This document shows, piece after piece, positions 21,182 through 30,482 of a DNA stretch of 44,530 bases. The notes under the pieces were generated by a model. That model did no database searches. It worked only from the letters and a program-made list of their open reading frames with translations, and was not told where the DNA came from. The position numbers were made by a program, and so were the translations under genes. The stretch spans positions 1 to 44,530 of the forward strand of contig CAISZK010000462.1 of the NCBI GenBank assembly GCA_903889915.1, written 5' to 3'. The DNA is from an uncultured Bacteroidota bacterium (lineage in GTDB: Bacteria; Bacteroidota; Bacteroidia; Bacteroidales; CG2-30-32-10). Within the stretch, counting starts at the first letter, position 1. Each line of letters begins with the position of its first letter.

Positions 21182-22384
21182 ATGAAAAAAGTAATTGTAT
21201 TAATTGTTTTTATGATAGGCTTTAATAATCTCACTAATGCACAATGGCAAAATTGTGGATTCAGTCATACTCTTAATCAAGTGTCGATCAGAGATTCTGC
21301 AATTTATGTTCTGGATGGAACAGTTGGTGATATTTATGCATCATTGAACAATGGAAACACCTGGAATTTATTAAGCGGACTTACTAATCATGGTATAACG
21401 TCTTTTGCTTTGCAAGGAACAAATATTTTTGCATGTTCTGGTAATCGTGGTATTTATTTATCAACCGATAATGGCGTAACATGGATTCAAAAAAACAATG
21501 GTTTGCTTGATACTAATATAACTTCATTAGCTGTACTGGGTAATTATATTTTTGCCGGTACATACACTCAAGGAATATTTATATCTTCTGATAGTGGTTC
21601 AAATTGGATGGCGGTCAATAATGGTTTGACTAATCTTTTGGTAAAAACATTAACAGTCAGCGGAACAAAAATTTATGCCGGTACATCCTGGTTTAATGGA
21701 GGGGTATTTGTATCTTCAAATAATGGATCAAACTGGACATTAATAAATAATGGTTTGCAACAGGAAGATGTTAAGAAAATTGCCGTAAAGGATACAAATA
21801 TTTTAGTTGCATATCCAACTCATGGTATTTATTACACCTCAAATAATGGGGTGAATTGGATATCATTAAATAATAAATTGCCTGATTCAACAATTTTAGA
21901 ATTGAAGTACTGCGAGTCATATCTTTTTGTTAACTCACAATTTGATAACGTATTTTTATCTATAAATAATGGAATCAGTTGGATTCCATTTAATGATGGA
22001 TGGACATTCGATACTAATATTTTGGATTTTGCAATCAATAATACTTATTTATTTGCAGCTGAAGGTGATCCTAATGGTTTATGGAGGCGTAGGATAACTG
22101 ATATACCATCTTCACTAAATGGAATATATTCAGAAGATCACTTTAGCATTTATCCCAATCCCACCAATGATAAATTGAACATTGATTTATCGTTCATTAC
22201 AGATACAAAAGCAAAAATAGTTTTGTGTGACCTGTTGGGAAATTCAATAAAAACCATTGATGAAGGTATATTCAGTAAAAAACACATCGTTACCGATACT
22301 TATATTTTGTCGGAAGGCGTTTATTTAATAAAAGTTGAATTGCCTAATAAAACTATTATAAAGAAACTTGCTATTATCAGATAA
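21182..22384 (+). CDS. T9SS-exported BNR/YCF48-like repeat protein with type A sorting domain
   Basis: Signal peptide; repeated xLSTDNGVTWIxxNNGL / SSNNGSNWTLINNGL motifs; C-terminal FSIYPNPTNDKLNIDLSF...KKLAIIR. Confidence 0.87.
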   Translation: MKKVIVLIVFMIGFNNLTNAQWQNCGFSHTLNQVSIRDSAIYVLDGTVGDIYASLNNGNTWNLLSGLTNHGITSFALQGTNIFACSGNRGIYLSTDNGVTWIQKNNGLLDTNITSLAVLGNYIFAGTYTQGIFISSDSGSNWMAVNNGLTNLLVKTLTVSGTKIYAGTSWFNGGVFVSSNNGSNWTLINNGLQQEDVKKIAVKDTNILVAYPTHGIYYTSNNGVNWISLNNKLPDSTILELKYCESYLFVNSQFDNVFLSINNGISWIPFNDGWTFDTNILDFAINNTYLFAAEGDPNGLWRRRITDIPSSLNGIYSEDHFSIYPNPTNDKLNIDLSFITDTKAKIVLCDLLGNSIKTIDEGIFSKKHIVTDTYILSEGVYLIKVELPNKTIIKKLAIIR

Positions 22385-22397
22385 TTTCAATAATTTT

Positions 22398-22431
22398 GTG
22401 AGCCTGCATTTACATATCAATGCAGGCTCAC
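22398..22431 (+). terminator. Hairpin terminator related to the one at 21123
   Basis: GTGAGCCTGCATT-tacatatc-AATGCAGGCTCAC, 13-bp perfect stem, with a compensatory change relative to 21123-21153. Confidence 0.82.
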
Positions 22432-22450
22432 TATTTTTAATTTAAATTCT

Positions 22451-23632
22451 ATGAAAAAGATATTTTTTCTTTTGCTTGTTTTTACAAGCGTTTCAAATTT
22501 CTCAAATGCTCAATGGCAACTATGCGGTCTAGTTCCTAGTACAACAAGAATGGCCATCAAAGATACAAATATTTTTGTGGTAACAGCCGGTATTGGCATT
22601 TCTTTATCTACAAATAATGGAAACACCTGGAGTACATTAAGCGGAATTTCTAATCGTGGTATCGAGAATGTTGTCGTAAATGGAACAAAATTATTTGCTG
22701 GGTCTGGTAATCGTGGTGTGTTTTTATCTTTTGATAATGGAGCGAGTTGGGTGCAAACAAATAATGGATTAACAGATACGAATATTACCTGCTTAGCAAT
22801 TTGCGGCAATAATATTTTTGCAGGTACATTTAGTCATGGAATTTTTGTATCATCAAATAATGGCGCTACTTGGTCAGCAGTGAACAATGGCTTGACAAAT
22901 CCATACATTAAATCCATTGCAGTTAGCGGATCAAATATTTATGCAGGTACATCTTATTTTAATGGTGGAGTATTTTTATCTTCAAATAATGGAGTAAACT
23001 GGACATTACTTAATAATGGATTGCAACAGGAAGATGTTTTAGAATTAGCTATAAAAGACACAAATATTTTTGTTGCATATCCAACTCATGGAATTTATCT
23101 GTCCTCAAATAATGGAGTAAACTGGTCGCAAATCAATAATGGATTGACCGATACAAATATCCAGGCATTAAAAGTATGTGGTTCAAATATCTTTACAGCA
23201 ACTGTTTTTGATAATGTTTTTATATCAACAAATAATGGTGCAAATTGGATTTCTTTTAGTGATAATTGGGTAGGTGGTCATGATATCAATGACTTTGCTA
23301 TAAATCAAGTATATATTTTTGCAGCAGATGCTGGTGGAGTGTGGCGTCGAAGGATTTCAGAAATACCTTCATGTATAAAAGAAGAATTAGTTAATAGTAA
23401 TTTGATTGTTTATCCCAATCCTACTATGGATAATTTTACAATAGATGTTTCGGCTTCGCTCAACATACCTGCCACCATTGAAATTTCAAATATCCAAGGT
23501 CAATTATTAAAAACTCTCACAACCACCGACACCAAAACAAATATTGATGTTTCCTCATTTCCAAGCGGAGTCTATATAGTGGAAGTGAAAACAGAAAAAG
23601 GAATTGCGGTGAAGAAATTTATTAAAGAATGA
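22451..23632 (+). CDS. T9SS-exported BNR/YCF48-like repeat protein, paralog of 21182-22384
   Basis: Same repeat body (GLQQEDVLELAIKDTNIFVAYPTHGIYLSSNNGVNW) but a different sorting domain: LIVYPNPTMDNFTIDVSASLNIPATIEISN...KKFIKE. Confidence 0.87.
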   Translation: MKKIFFLLLVFTSVSNFSNAQWQLCGLVPSTTRMAIKDTNIFVVTAGIGISLSTNNGNTWSTLSGISNRGIENVVVNGTKLFAGSGNRGVFLSFDNGASWVQTNNGLTDTNITCLAICGNNIFAGTFSHGIFVSSNNGATWSAVNNGLTNPYIKSIAVSGSNIYAGTSYFNGGVFLSSNNGVNWTLLNNGLQQEDVLELAIKDTNIFVAYPTHGIYLSSNNGVNWSQINNGLTDTNIQALKVCGSNIFTATVFDNVFISTNNGANWISFSDNWVGGHDINDFAINQVYIFAADAGGVWRRRISEIPSCIKEELVNSNLIVYPNPTMDNFTIDVSASLNIPATIEISNIQGQLLKTLTTTDTKTNIDVSSFPSGVYIVEVKTEKGIAVKKFIKE

Positions 23633-23774
23633 AATAGTGGCAGTAGCAATGGCAGCGGGCAGAATTTCCGTACTTCTTAAATTTCTGACCTCTGAAAAGA
23701 AATCTCCTTTAAAATGTTCTAATCCTTTCAAAAGGTGGAACAATTTTTTTAATAGTAATAGCCTGAGAATTTTG

Positions 23775-23782
23775 TAATTTTG
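23775..23782 (+). promoter_or_regulatory. Possible -7 element of the retropepsin-like gene
   Basis: TAATTTTG fits TAnnTTTG, 13 bp before the ATG; no clear -33 element identified. Confidence 0.35.
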
Positions 23783-23795
23783 CAAAAAAAACATT

Positions 23796-24176
23796 ATGGG
23801 CTTAGTTTATTCAACAATAATTCTTTCAAATCCTGTATTGCCGGAATTAAAACCAATTGAAGTAAAATGCCTTGTGGATACCGGTTCAACATTTTTGTGT
23901 ATTCCACCACATATAGCCACACAACTTCAAATCAAAACAATTGACACCCGTGAAGCTTCACTTGCCGATGGTGGAAGCAAAACAGTGCCTTATGGCGGTC
24001 CCGTGAAGGTGAGTTTTGAAAACAGAAGTTGCTTTACAGGGACTTTAATCCTTGGAGATGAAGTATTGCTTGGGGCAGTACCCATGGAAGACATGGATTT
24101 AGTAGTTCATCCAAAACTTTTAAAACTTACAGTAAATCCGGAAAGTCCAAACATTGCAAGAGGTCACCTGAAATAA
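23796..24176 (+). CDS. Retropepsin-like clan AA aspartic protease
   Basis: CLVDTGSTFLCIPPHIATQL (D-T-G-S active-site motif) and GTLILGDEVLLGAVPMEDMDLVVHP typical of small bacterial clan AA proteases. Confidence 0.82.
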   Translation: MGLVYSTIILSNPVLPELKPIEVKCLVDTGSTFLCIPPHIATQLQIKTIDTREASLADGGSKTVPYGGPVKVSFENRSCFTGTLILGDEVLLGAVPMEDMDLVVHPKLLKLTVNPESPNIARGHLK

Positions 24177-24209
24177 AAAAATCAATTAAGAATGCTTTGA
24201 ATGGGAATA

Positions 24210-25226
24210 TCACCAATCTCGATTATCTTTTAAAAACAATTCACAGGTTTCTTTTATCGAAACCCTCATCGGCATGAATTCAAACCCGGCCTTTGTTACA
24301 ATCTTTTCATTTGAATAATAACATTTGTGGTTGGCGGTGCGGGCGGTTTCTTTGGTTATTAAAGGTCTTGATGCGGTCAAAAGTGATTTTAGTTTTTCTG
24401 CTCTCCATGCCAGTTGGCTTAGCATTGTACCTGCTTTGATGGTTGGTTGTTTTTTATTCAGCCCTTCGGCCATCATTTGAAAGAACTGCTGATACGAGAG
24501 ATTTTCCGAACAAAGAATAAACCTTTCGTTTGCAGTTTCGCTGTCCATGAGCATGGTCATTGCTTTCACCACGTCGCGCACATCCACATAACCGTTCACA
24601 CCACTTGTGTAGAATTTAAGCCCCTTCCACATCAGCTCAAACAACTGACTGCTGCCTTTGCTCCAGTCGCCCGGCCCTATGATGACTGCCGGGTTTACCA
24701 TCACAGCCCTGAGTCCTTCAACAGTTCCACGCCACACTTCCCTTTCCGCGCCAAACTTGCTGATGGAATAAGCTGAAATCTTATCCGAATTTTTCCATTT
24801 TGTTTCCTCGGTGGTCATCTCATTGTTTTCAGCCTGTCCCAGACTTGCAATGGAGCTGACATAACAAAGTTTTTCAATGCCTTTGTGAAGACAGGCATTC
24901 ACAACATTTGCAGTCCCGTCAACATTCACCTTCATCATCTCATCTTTATCAGAAGCGAGAAACGAAACGATGGCCGCACAGTGATACATTTTGTCCACGC
25001 CATCCATAGCATCATAAAGAGAATAAATATCCTTCACATCGCCTGTCACCCACTCAATACTGTCAAGCAGTTCAGATGAATTTTCGGAATAATATCCAAA
25101 CACTTTACCCACCAATTTCATGGAGCAGTTCTCTCTTTTCAGCGCCCTGACTTTAATGCCTGAACTTACGAGGTTGAAGAGAAGATGTGAGCCAACAAGG
25201 CCTGTACCACCGGTTACGAATATCAT
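24210..25226 (-). CDS. NAD-dependent epimerase/dehydratase family protein (extended SDR)
   Basis: MIFVTGGTGLVGSHLL Rossmann motif, YSISKFGAEREV catalytic YxxxK, VNPAVIIGPGDWSKGS. Confidence 0.9.
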   Translation of the reverse strand: MIFVTGGTGLVGSHLLFNLVSSGIKVRALKRENCSMKLVGKVFGYYSENSSELLDSIEWVTGDVKDIYSLYDAMDGVDKMYHCAAIVSFLASDKDEMMKVNVDGTANVVNACLHKGIEKLCYVSSIASLGQAENNEMTTEETKWKNSDKISAYSISKFGAEREVWRGTVEGLRAVMVNPAVIIGPGDWSKGSSQLFELMWKGLKFYTSGVNGYVDVRDVVKAMTMLMDSETANERFILCSENLSYQQFFQMMAEGLNKKQPTIKAGTMLSQLAWRAEKLKSLLTASRPLITKETARTANHKCYYSNEKIVTKAGFEFMPMRVSIKETCELFLKDNRDW

Positions 25227-25378
25227 GCAGCTAAATTAGTTAAAAAATTGGCAGGAGTGGAAGGTTTGGGAAGCAAGGTATAAACCATAGGATATAAATG
25301 GAGATTTCGTAAGATGCCTGTAACTTATAAAAAAACAAGAAAGTATCAGGCACCATCTTTTCTATTTTCTATCAACTA

Positions 25379-26992
25379 TCATCTATTTACTATCTTTTCC
25401 TTCTCATACCATTCCTTCAGCAACCCATGCAGTATTTTGCCCTCTGCATTCTTTGGGATTTCCTTGACCACTTTAATTTCCTGTGGTGTGGCAATGGTTG
25501 AAAGTTTATTGGCAACACGCAAACGAACTGTCAGTTCAAGATCATCGGACCATTCACAGTTTTCTTTAAGTTTTAAAAAAGCCACAACTTTCTCGAACAG
25601 TATTTCATCAGGAGCGCCAATAACTCCACATTCATCAATTTCAGGGATCTCCTGCAATGCGAGTTCAATTTCCAGCGGACCTATCAGATGTCCTGCTGTA
25701 TTGATCACAAAATCGTTTCTTCCAATAAACCAGTAGTAGCCGTCTTCATCGCGGTATGCAAGATCGTTGGTGTAATAATAACCGTTTTTAAATTTCCTTT
25801 TATACACGTCTTCATTGTTCAGATATACGCTGAACATGCTATCCCATCCTTGCTTGAAACACAAATTCCCGGTTACATTGTCAGGTAAAATTTTACCATC
25901 ATCCGAAATGATAGCGGCTTCAACTTTGTCATGAGGTTTGCCCATGGAACCGGGTTTTATTGTCATTCCAGGTTGCCCGCAGATCATGATGCTTCCTGTT
26001 TCGGATTGGAAATAGGTGTCGTAAATATCCTTTCCAAAAGCTTTTCTTCCCCAAATAACAACTTCAGGATTGAGATATTCTCCGACACTGAAAATATGTT
26101 TAAGACTGCTCAGATCGTACTTCCTGAAAACAGAAAGATCTTCTCTCATCAGCATCCTGAGAGCTGTCGGAGCGGTGTACCAGATGCTGATCTTTTCTTT
26201 TTCCAGCAATGTCATCCATTGTTCAACATCGTAAGCGCCACCAAAATGAACCTGTGTCACACCCAGGCTCCATGGCCCAATGATACCATAGGAGGTGCCT
26301 GTTATCCATGCCTGATCGGCAGAGCACCAGTAAATCTCATCAGGTGTTAAACGGTGAATATTCTTTGAAGTATAATTGTGAAGCAGGACACCTTTGTGTA
26401 AATGAAGCGCGCCTTTGGGTTTGCCAACAGAGCCTGATGTGTATTGCAGCACCGAAGGAGTTTCGGGAGTTGTCAATGCAACTTTGTAATCAGCGGAAGC
26501 TTCTTTCATCAACAAGGAATAGCTGAGCACATCTTCCGAAATATGTTCAGGAATATCAGTAATGATGATGGTTTTCAGCGAAGGCAGTTTTTCCCTCACA
26601 CGGGCGATCTTTTTATACAGGCTTTTCTTGGTGATGACTCCTTTTGCTTTCGAATCTCCAAGCCTGTCGAGCAAAGATTCTTCTCCAAAATTTGAAAAGA
26701 GAGTTCCTGCGATCGCTTGTATTTTCAAAGTTCCGAGGAATGAAAAAAATTGTTCAGGCTGTTTGGGCAGAAAGGAAAAGAAAATATCGCCCTTCTGAAA
26801 GCCCAGTTTTTCCAACACATTGGCAAAGCGGTTGCTTTCTTTATTGAGATAGTCAAAGGTGTAATCCTTTTGTTCAAGGCTGCTGCTGATCCATCGCATT
26901 GCGATTTTGTCAGCGTATCCGGCAGCGCATTGTTGAGTGGTGCAGATATAGCCTATGTTGTATTGTCCGTTCTGAATAAGAGTATCGTCCAT
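25379..26992 (-). CDS. AMP-dependent acyl-CoA synthetase family protein
   Basis: LQYTSGSVGKPKGALHLHKG (AMP-binding P-loop) and terminal PKNAEGKILHGLLKEW (A10 lysine). Confidence 0.9.
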   Translation of the reverse strand: MDDTLIQNGQYNIGYICTTQQCAAGYADKIAMRWISSSLEQKDYTFDYLNKESNRFANVLEKLGFQKGDIFFSFLPKQPEQFFSFLGTLKIQAIAGTLFSNFGEESLLDRLGDSKAKGVITKKSLYKKIARVREKLPSLKTIIITDIPEHISEDVLSYSLLMKEASADYKVALTTPETPSVLQYTSGSVGKPKGALHLHKGVLLHNYTSKNIHRLTPDEIYWCSADQAWITGTSYGIIGPWSLGVTQVHFGGAYDVEQWMTLLEKEKISIWYTAPTALRMLMREDLSVFRKYDLSSLKHIFSVGEYLNPEVVIWGRKAFGKDIYDTYFQSETGSIMICGQPGMTIKPGSMGKPHDKVEAAIISDDGKILPDNVTGNLCFKQGWDSMFSVYLNNEDVYKRKFKNGYYYTNDLAYRDEDGYYWFIGRNDFVINTAGHLIGPLEIELALQEIPEIDECGVIGAPDEILFEKVVAFLKLKENCEWSDDLELTVRLRVANKLSTIATPQEIKVVKEIPKNAEGKILHGLLKEWYEKEKIVNR

Positions 26993-26997
26993 GGTGG

Positions 26998-28476
26998 TTA
27001 AAATTCAAGGTAAATAAAGGGTTGCGACTGTGAACTGAAAGCCTGGTAAATGATCATAAATGCGATAAAAATAATCACCGCTTTCAATGCCCAGTGCATC
27101 CTTGAGAATAATCTGACGAGGGATGTGTTCCACTTTAAGGGAGTGTAATGCAGCACAAGCGCCAGCATCAAAATGATGAATGGATACATGTAGAGATTGA
27201 TCCATTGTCCGGCAAGGCTGAAATCAACGCTTGTAAAGATCTTTTCATACATCTTCATGGCAGCAGCAACATCTGTCGCGCGGAACATGATAAATGCAAA
27301 ACACAGAAAATGGAAAGTGATGATGATACTGATCACCCTGTAAACTCCAGCATTGATCTTTTTCTTCAGCTTCTTCCTTATTTTGTTTGTCAGGATATCC
27401 CATGCAAGTGCAAGCCCGTGCAGTCCGCCCCAGATGATGTAAGTTATTTTTGCATCATGCCAGAAACCGCAAATGATAAAGGTTATGAAGATCGCAAACA
27501 TCAGCCCGAAGGTTCCAAAATTCCTCAGCTTTATTGACAAGGGTGTGAACAGGTAATCCCGCAGCCATGTTGAAAGTGTGATGTGCCAGCGTCTCCAGAA
27601 ATCTGTTACATTCATTGCTGAAAATGGCTTATTGAAATTGGGTGAAATGGAAAAACCAAGCAGGCAGGCAATGCCAATCACAATGTCGGTATATCCTGAA
27701 AAGTCAAAATACAACTGGAAAGTATATCCGTAACCGGCCATCAGGCTTTCAAATCCCGAGAAATAATCAGGCGCATCAAACACCCTGTCAACAAAATTCC
27801 CGGCAAGAAAATCAGCAATGAAAATCTTCTTGAATGCGCCGCTCATGATGAGGAAAAAGCCCAATCCCACAAGCTCTTTGTTGATCACCAATTTGCTTTT
27901 TATCTGTGGTAAAAGTTCAGAAGCCTTTGAAATAGGCCCTGCCAGTATGTTTGGGAAAAAGGAAACGTAAAGTACGTAGTTGATATAGTTCTTTTCAGGC
28001 GCTTCTATCGTTCCCCTGTACAGATCGAAAATGTAAGTGAGTGTTTTGAAAACGAAGAACGAAATGCCAACGGGAAGAATAATATCCAGCACCACCGGGT
28101 TCTGAACACTGTTTATGTCCGCCCATGTACGTAGGAAAAAGTTGACATACTTGAAATAGATGAGGCAGCCAAGATCAATAAGAATGGAAAGCAACAGCAG
28201 GAAGGTCTTTCCTGATTTCTTCTGAATTTTAAAAATTCCTTTGCCAATAAAAAAATCAGAAGTTGAGATCAGAAGCAATAGGATGATGGCGATTCCACCA
28301 ACTTTGTAATAAAAATAAAGGCTGAAAATCAACAGCAGAATATTTCTGATGGCGACCTTATTGAAAACAACTACGTAGAGAAAATAGAAAACAGAAAATA
28401 AAATAAAGAACAATACTGAGTTGTACAGCAACGGATGGTATTGGTTATATGTCAATGATTGAAAAAAATCTGTCAT
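26998..28476 (-). CDS. MBOAT-family O-acyltransferase (AlgI/PatA-like)
   Basis: SFFVFKTLTYIFDLYRG, FFPNILAGPISKASELLPQ, FQLYFDFSGYTDIVIGIACLLGFSISPNFNKPFSAMNVTDFWRRWHITLSTWLRDYLFTPL, CGFWHDAKITYIIWGGLHG. Confidence 0.95.
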   Translation of the reverse strand: MTDFFQSLTYNQYHPLLYNSVLFFILFSVFYFLYVVVFNKVAIRNILLLIFSLYFYYKVGGIAIILLLLISTSDFFIGKGIFKIQKKSGKTFLLLLSILIDLGCLIYFKYVNFFLRTWADINSVQNPVVLDIILPVGISFFVFKTLTYIFDLYRGTIEAPEKNYINYVLYVSFFPNILAGPISKASELLPQIKSKLVINKELVGLGFFLIMSGAFKKIFIADFLAGNFVDRVFDAPDYFSGFESLMAGYGYTFQLYFDFSGYTDIVIGIACLLGFSISPNFNKPFSAMNVTDFWRRWHITLSTWLRDYLFTPLSIKLRNFGTFGLMFAIFITFIICGFWHDAKITYIIWGGLHGLALAWDILTNKIRKKLKKKINAGVYRVISIIITFHFLCFAFIMFRATDVAAAMKMYEKIFTSVDFSLAGQWINLYMYPFIILMLALVLHYTPLKWNTSLVRLFSRMHWALKAVIIFIAFMIIYQAFSSQSQPFIYLEF

Positions 28477-28486
28477 GCCTCAATTG

Positions 28487-30376
28487 CTATTTGCTGATGT
28501 AAATGTATGTGCCCGGTTTAAGCGCATCGCTTGTAAGATTATTCAGTTTTTTGATATTGTCAACAGTTGTCCCGTATCTTTTGGCAATGGTCCAGAGATT
28601 ATCACCTGATAAAACCTGGTATTTAAATGCGCCTTTTATTGAAGGAGTAGTAGTGGTTGTTGGCTTTGTCTGAGTCGTGGTAGTTGTTGGTGTTTTAACC
28701 TTTGTTGTTGTCGTGGTAGCCGGAATGACAGGGTTGGTGACTGTTGTTTGCGGTAACGAATTATACGATAATACCTGTTTGTAAATAGTCAGAACCTGGC
28801 CGGTTGTGATGGTGGTTCCCCTGATGCTGTTCCATGTTTGAAGCTGAGCTACCGTGACACCATAGTTATGGGCAATGGCTCCCAGATTATCACCATCCTT
28901 GACCCTGTAGTAATATGTTTGAGTAATCCACACCTGCGATTGTTCTTTAACTCCCGAATTGGTGATGGTGGTATCAGAGATGGCAGGAACATTTTTCTTG
29001 ATGACCTGTACAATTGGTTTTGTTGTATCGGGGAAAGCTTTTGCTGCAATGAGTGAATTTAAGCCGGGTTTGTTAAGCTTCAGACAATAGGAATTCAGCA
29101 GTGCATTTGCAAACAATTCGCCTCTCACAAAATATCCGGCAGCATTCAGATGCACCTTGTCATATATTGCAAGCTGGTTGGCGGACCAATATAGCATTGA
29201 ATATTGCCCCCCGCTCACATAGTAGTAATCATAGAATGCACAGCCTTTGCGGAAAGCAATTTCGCGCATAAGCGCTGCGTACGTCTTGCAGTTTCCTTCG
29301 TCCCAATAGCGGTAATATACATCCTGGCCATCTGATAAGATGATAGTAGCATCGGGCGAAGCACGCTGGATAATGTCAATAATGTTGGATAATTTCTTTT
29401 CGATATCAGCGGCGTAGAATGGCACTTTGTAAAAATCATTTAACCCAACATCAAGAACAACGAGGTCTGGCTTAAGTTCTGAAAGCTGATAGATCAAAAG
29501 GTTTTCTCTCAAAATACTTGTCAGTCCGGCACCATTGATACCAACGCTGTTATACAACACTCCTTTATTTTCGCTTGTTTCTATGAGCAAACCATAACAC
29601 TCAAAAGATTTCTGCGCAGTGTCGGTCTTGTTCACAAAGAATTCAAGAGTGTCGCTGGCTTTCGGAAGTTTTACTTCAATGTAAAGTTTGTCATTAAAGG
29701 AATTGCAGTCAATGTACAATGGAGTTTCACCTGCTGAGGTTTTCAATTTCAGGTTGAAGCTTTCCTTCGAGCGCTTGCAATAGATCTTTAAAACATTGAA
29801 GTTTTCTTTGAGCGCCCACGAAGGGAAAATCAATTTGAAACTGGCTGTACTATCTTCGGTGTGTACGGTGGCTCCTGTAATGCCCAGATCATAGACAGGA
29901 TAAGGTTGAATGTTTCTTGAATAATCCCATTTTCCTTTGCAGGAAGTTTTATAATCATAAGCTGCGTGTGTAGCTGCTGCGGCATAAGGAAAAACAAAAC
30001 CCCTGCCACCATCACCAAATACCGCCTGCAATTCATTTCGGATATAACCTGTAAAAATATCAGCCTGCACATGCGAATCTCCAATGTGCAATACCTTCAA
30101 TTTACGCGTTGGCGTTAGTTTCATTTTTTCAAACAAACCATTAATAGAAGAAGAATCATTCCACTCAATATAATTCTGATTGTAGTGAATGAAAGGATAC
30201 ACTTTGTTATAGGTGATCAGGCGTTTGATGTATTGTGGGTTTGCGATAGAATCATTGTTGATTGGTTTGGTAAGAATAGTGGGAACATCTCCCTTTTTGA
30301 ACGCAAGGATACAGCAAAGTACCACAATGCCCGGCACCATGAATAAAATGTATTTCTTCAGCTTTGTTTGCTTCAT
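28487..30376 (-). CDS. SGNH/GDSL hydrolase with two C-terminal LysM domains
   Basis: VLHIGDSHVQADIFTG (GDS block), VLDVGLNDFY, DKVHLNAAGYFVRGE; LysM at YYRVKDGDNLGAIAHNYGVTVAQLQTWN and FKYQVLSGDNLWTIAKRYGTTVDNIKKLNNL. Confidence 0.92.
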   Translation of the reverse strand: MKQTKLKKYILFMVPGIVVLCCILAFKKGDVPTILTKPINNDSIANPQYIKRLITYNKVYPFIHYNQNYIEWNDSSSINGLFEKMKLTPTRKLKVLHIGDSHVQADIFTGYIRNELQAVFGDGGRGFVFPYAAAATHAAYDYKTSCKGKWDYSRNIQPYPVYDLGITGATVHTEDSTASFKLIFPSWALKENFNVLKIYCKRSKESFNLKLKTSAGETPLYIDCNSFNDKLYIEVKLPKASDTLEFFVNKTDTAQKSFECYGLLIETSENKGVLYNSVGINGAGLTSILRENLLIYQLSELKPDLVVLDVGLNDFYKVPFYAADIEKKLSNIIDIIQRASPDATIILSDGQDVYYRYWDEGNCKTYAALMREIAFRKGCAFYDYYYVSGGQYSMLYWSANQLAIYDKVHLNAAGYFVRGELFANALLNSYCLKLNKPGLNSLIAAKAFPDTTKPIVQVIKKNVPAISDTTITNSGVKEQSQVWITQTYYYRVKDGDNLGAIAHNYGVTVAQLQTWNSIRGTTITTGQVLTIYKQVLSYNSLPQTTVTNPVIPATTTTTKVKTPTTTTTQTKPTTTTTPSIKGAFKYQVLSGDNLWTIAKRYGTTVDNIKKLNNLTSDALKPGTYIYISK

Positions 30377-30422
30377 AAATTGCCCCTCTTTTTAAAGTCT
30401 CAAGTCCCAAGTCTCAAGTCTC

Positions 30423-30455
30423 AAATTCCAAGCCGAAAGACACACCTTGGAATTT
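30423..30455. repeat. Intergenic inverted repeat in an AAGTCTC/CTTGGAATTTG word tract
   Basis: AAATTCCAAG-ccgaaagacacac-CTTGGAATTT, 10-bp perfect stem. Confidence 0.7.
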
Positions 30456-30482
30456 GGATCTTTGAATTTGGAACTTGGTTCT

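Noticed and set aside
25931-26998. Plus-strand ORFs of 66-139 aa within 25688-27001
   Set aside because: Antisense to the acyl-CoA synthetase gene; composition looks like reverse-frame translation.
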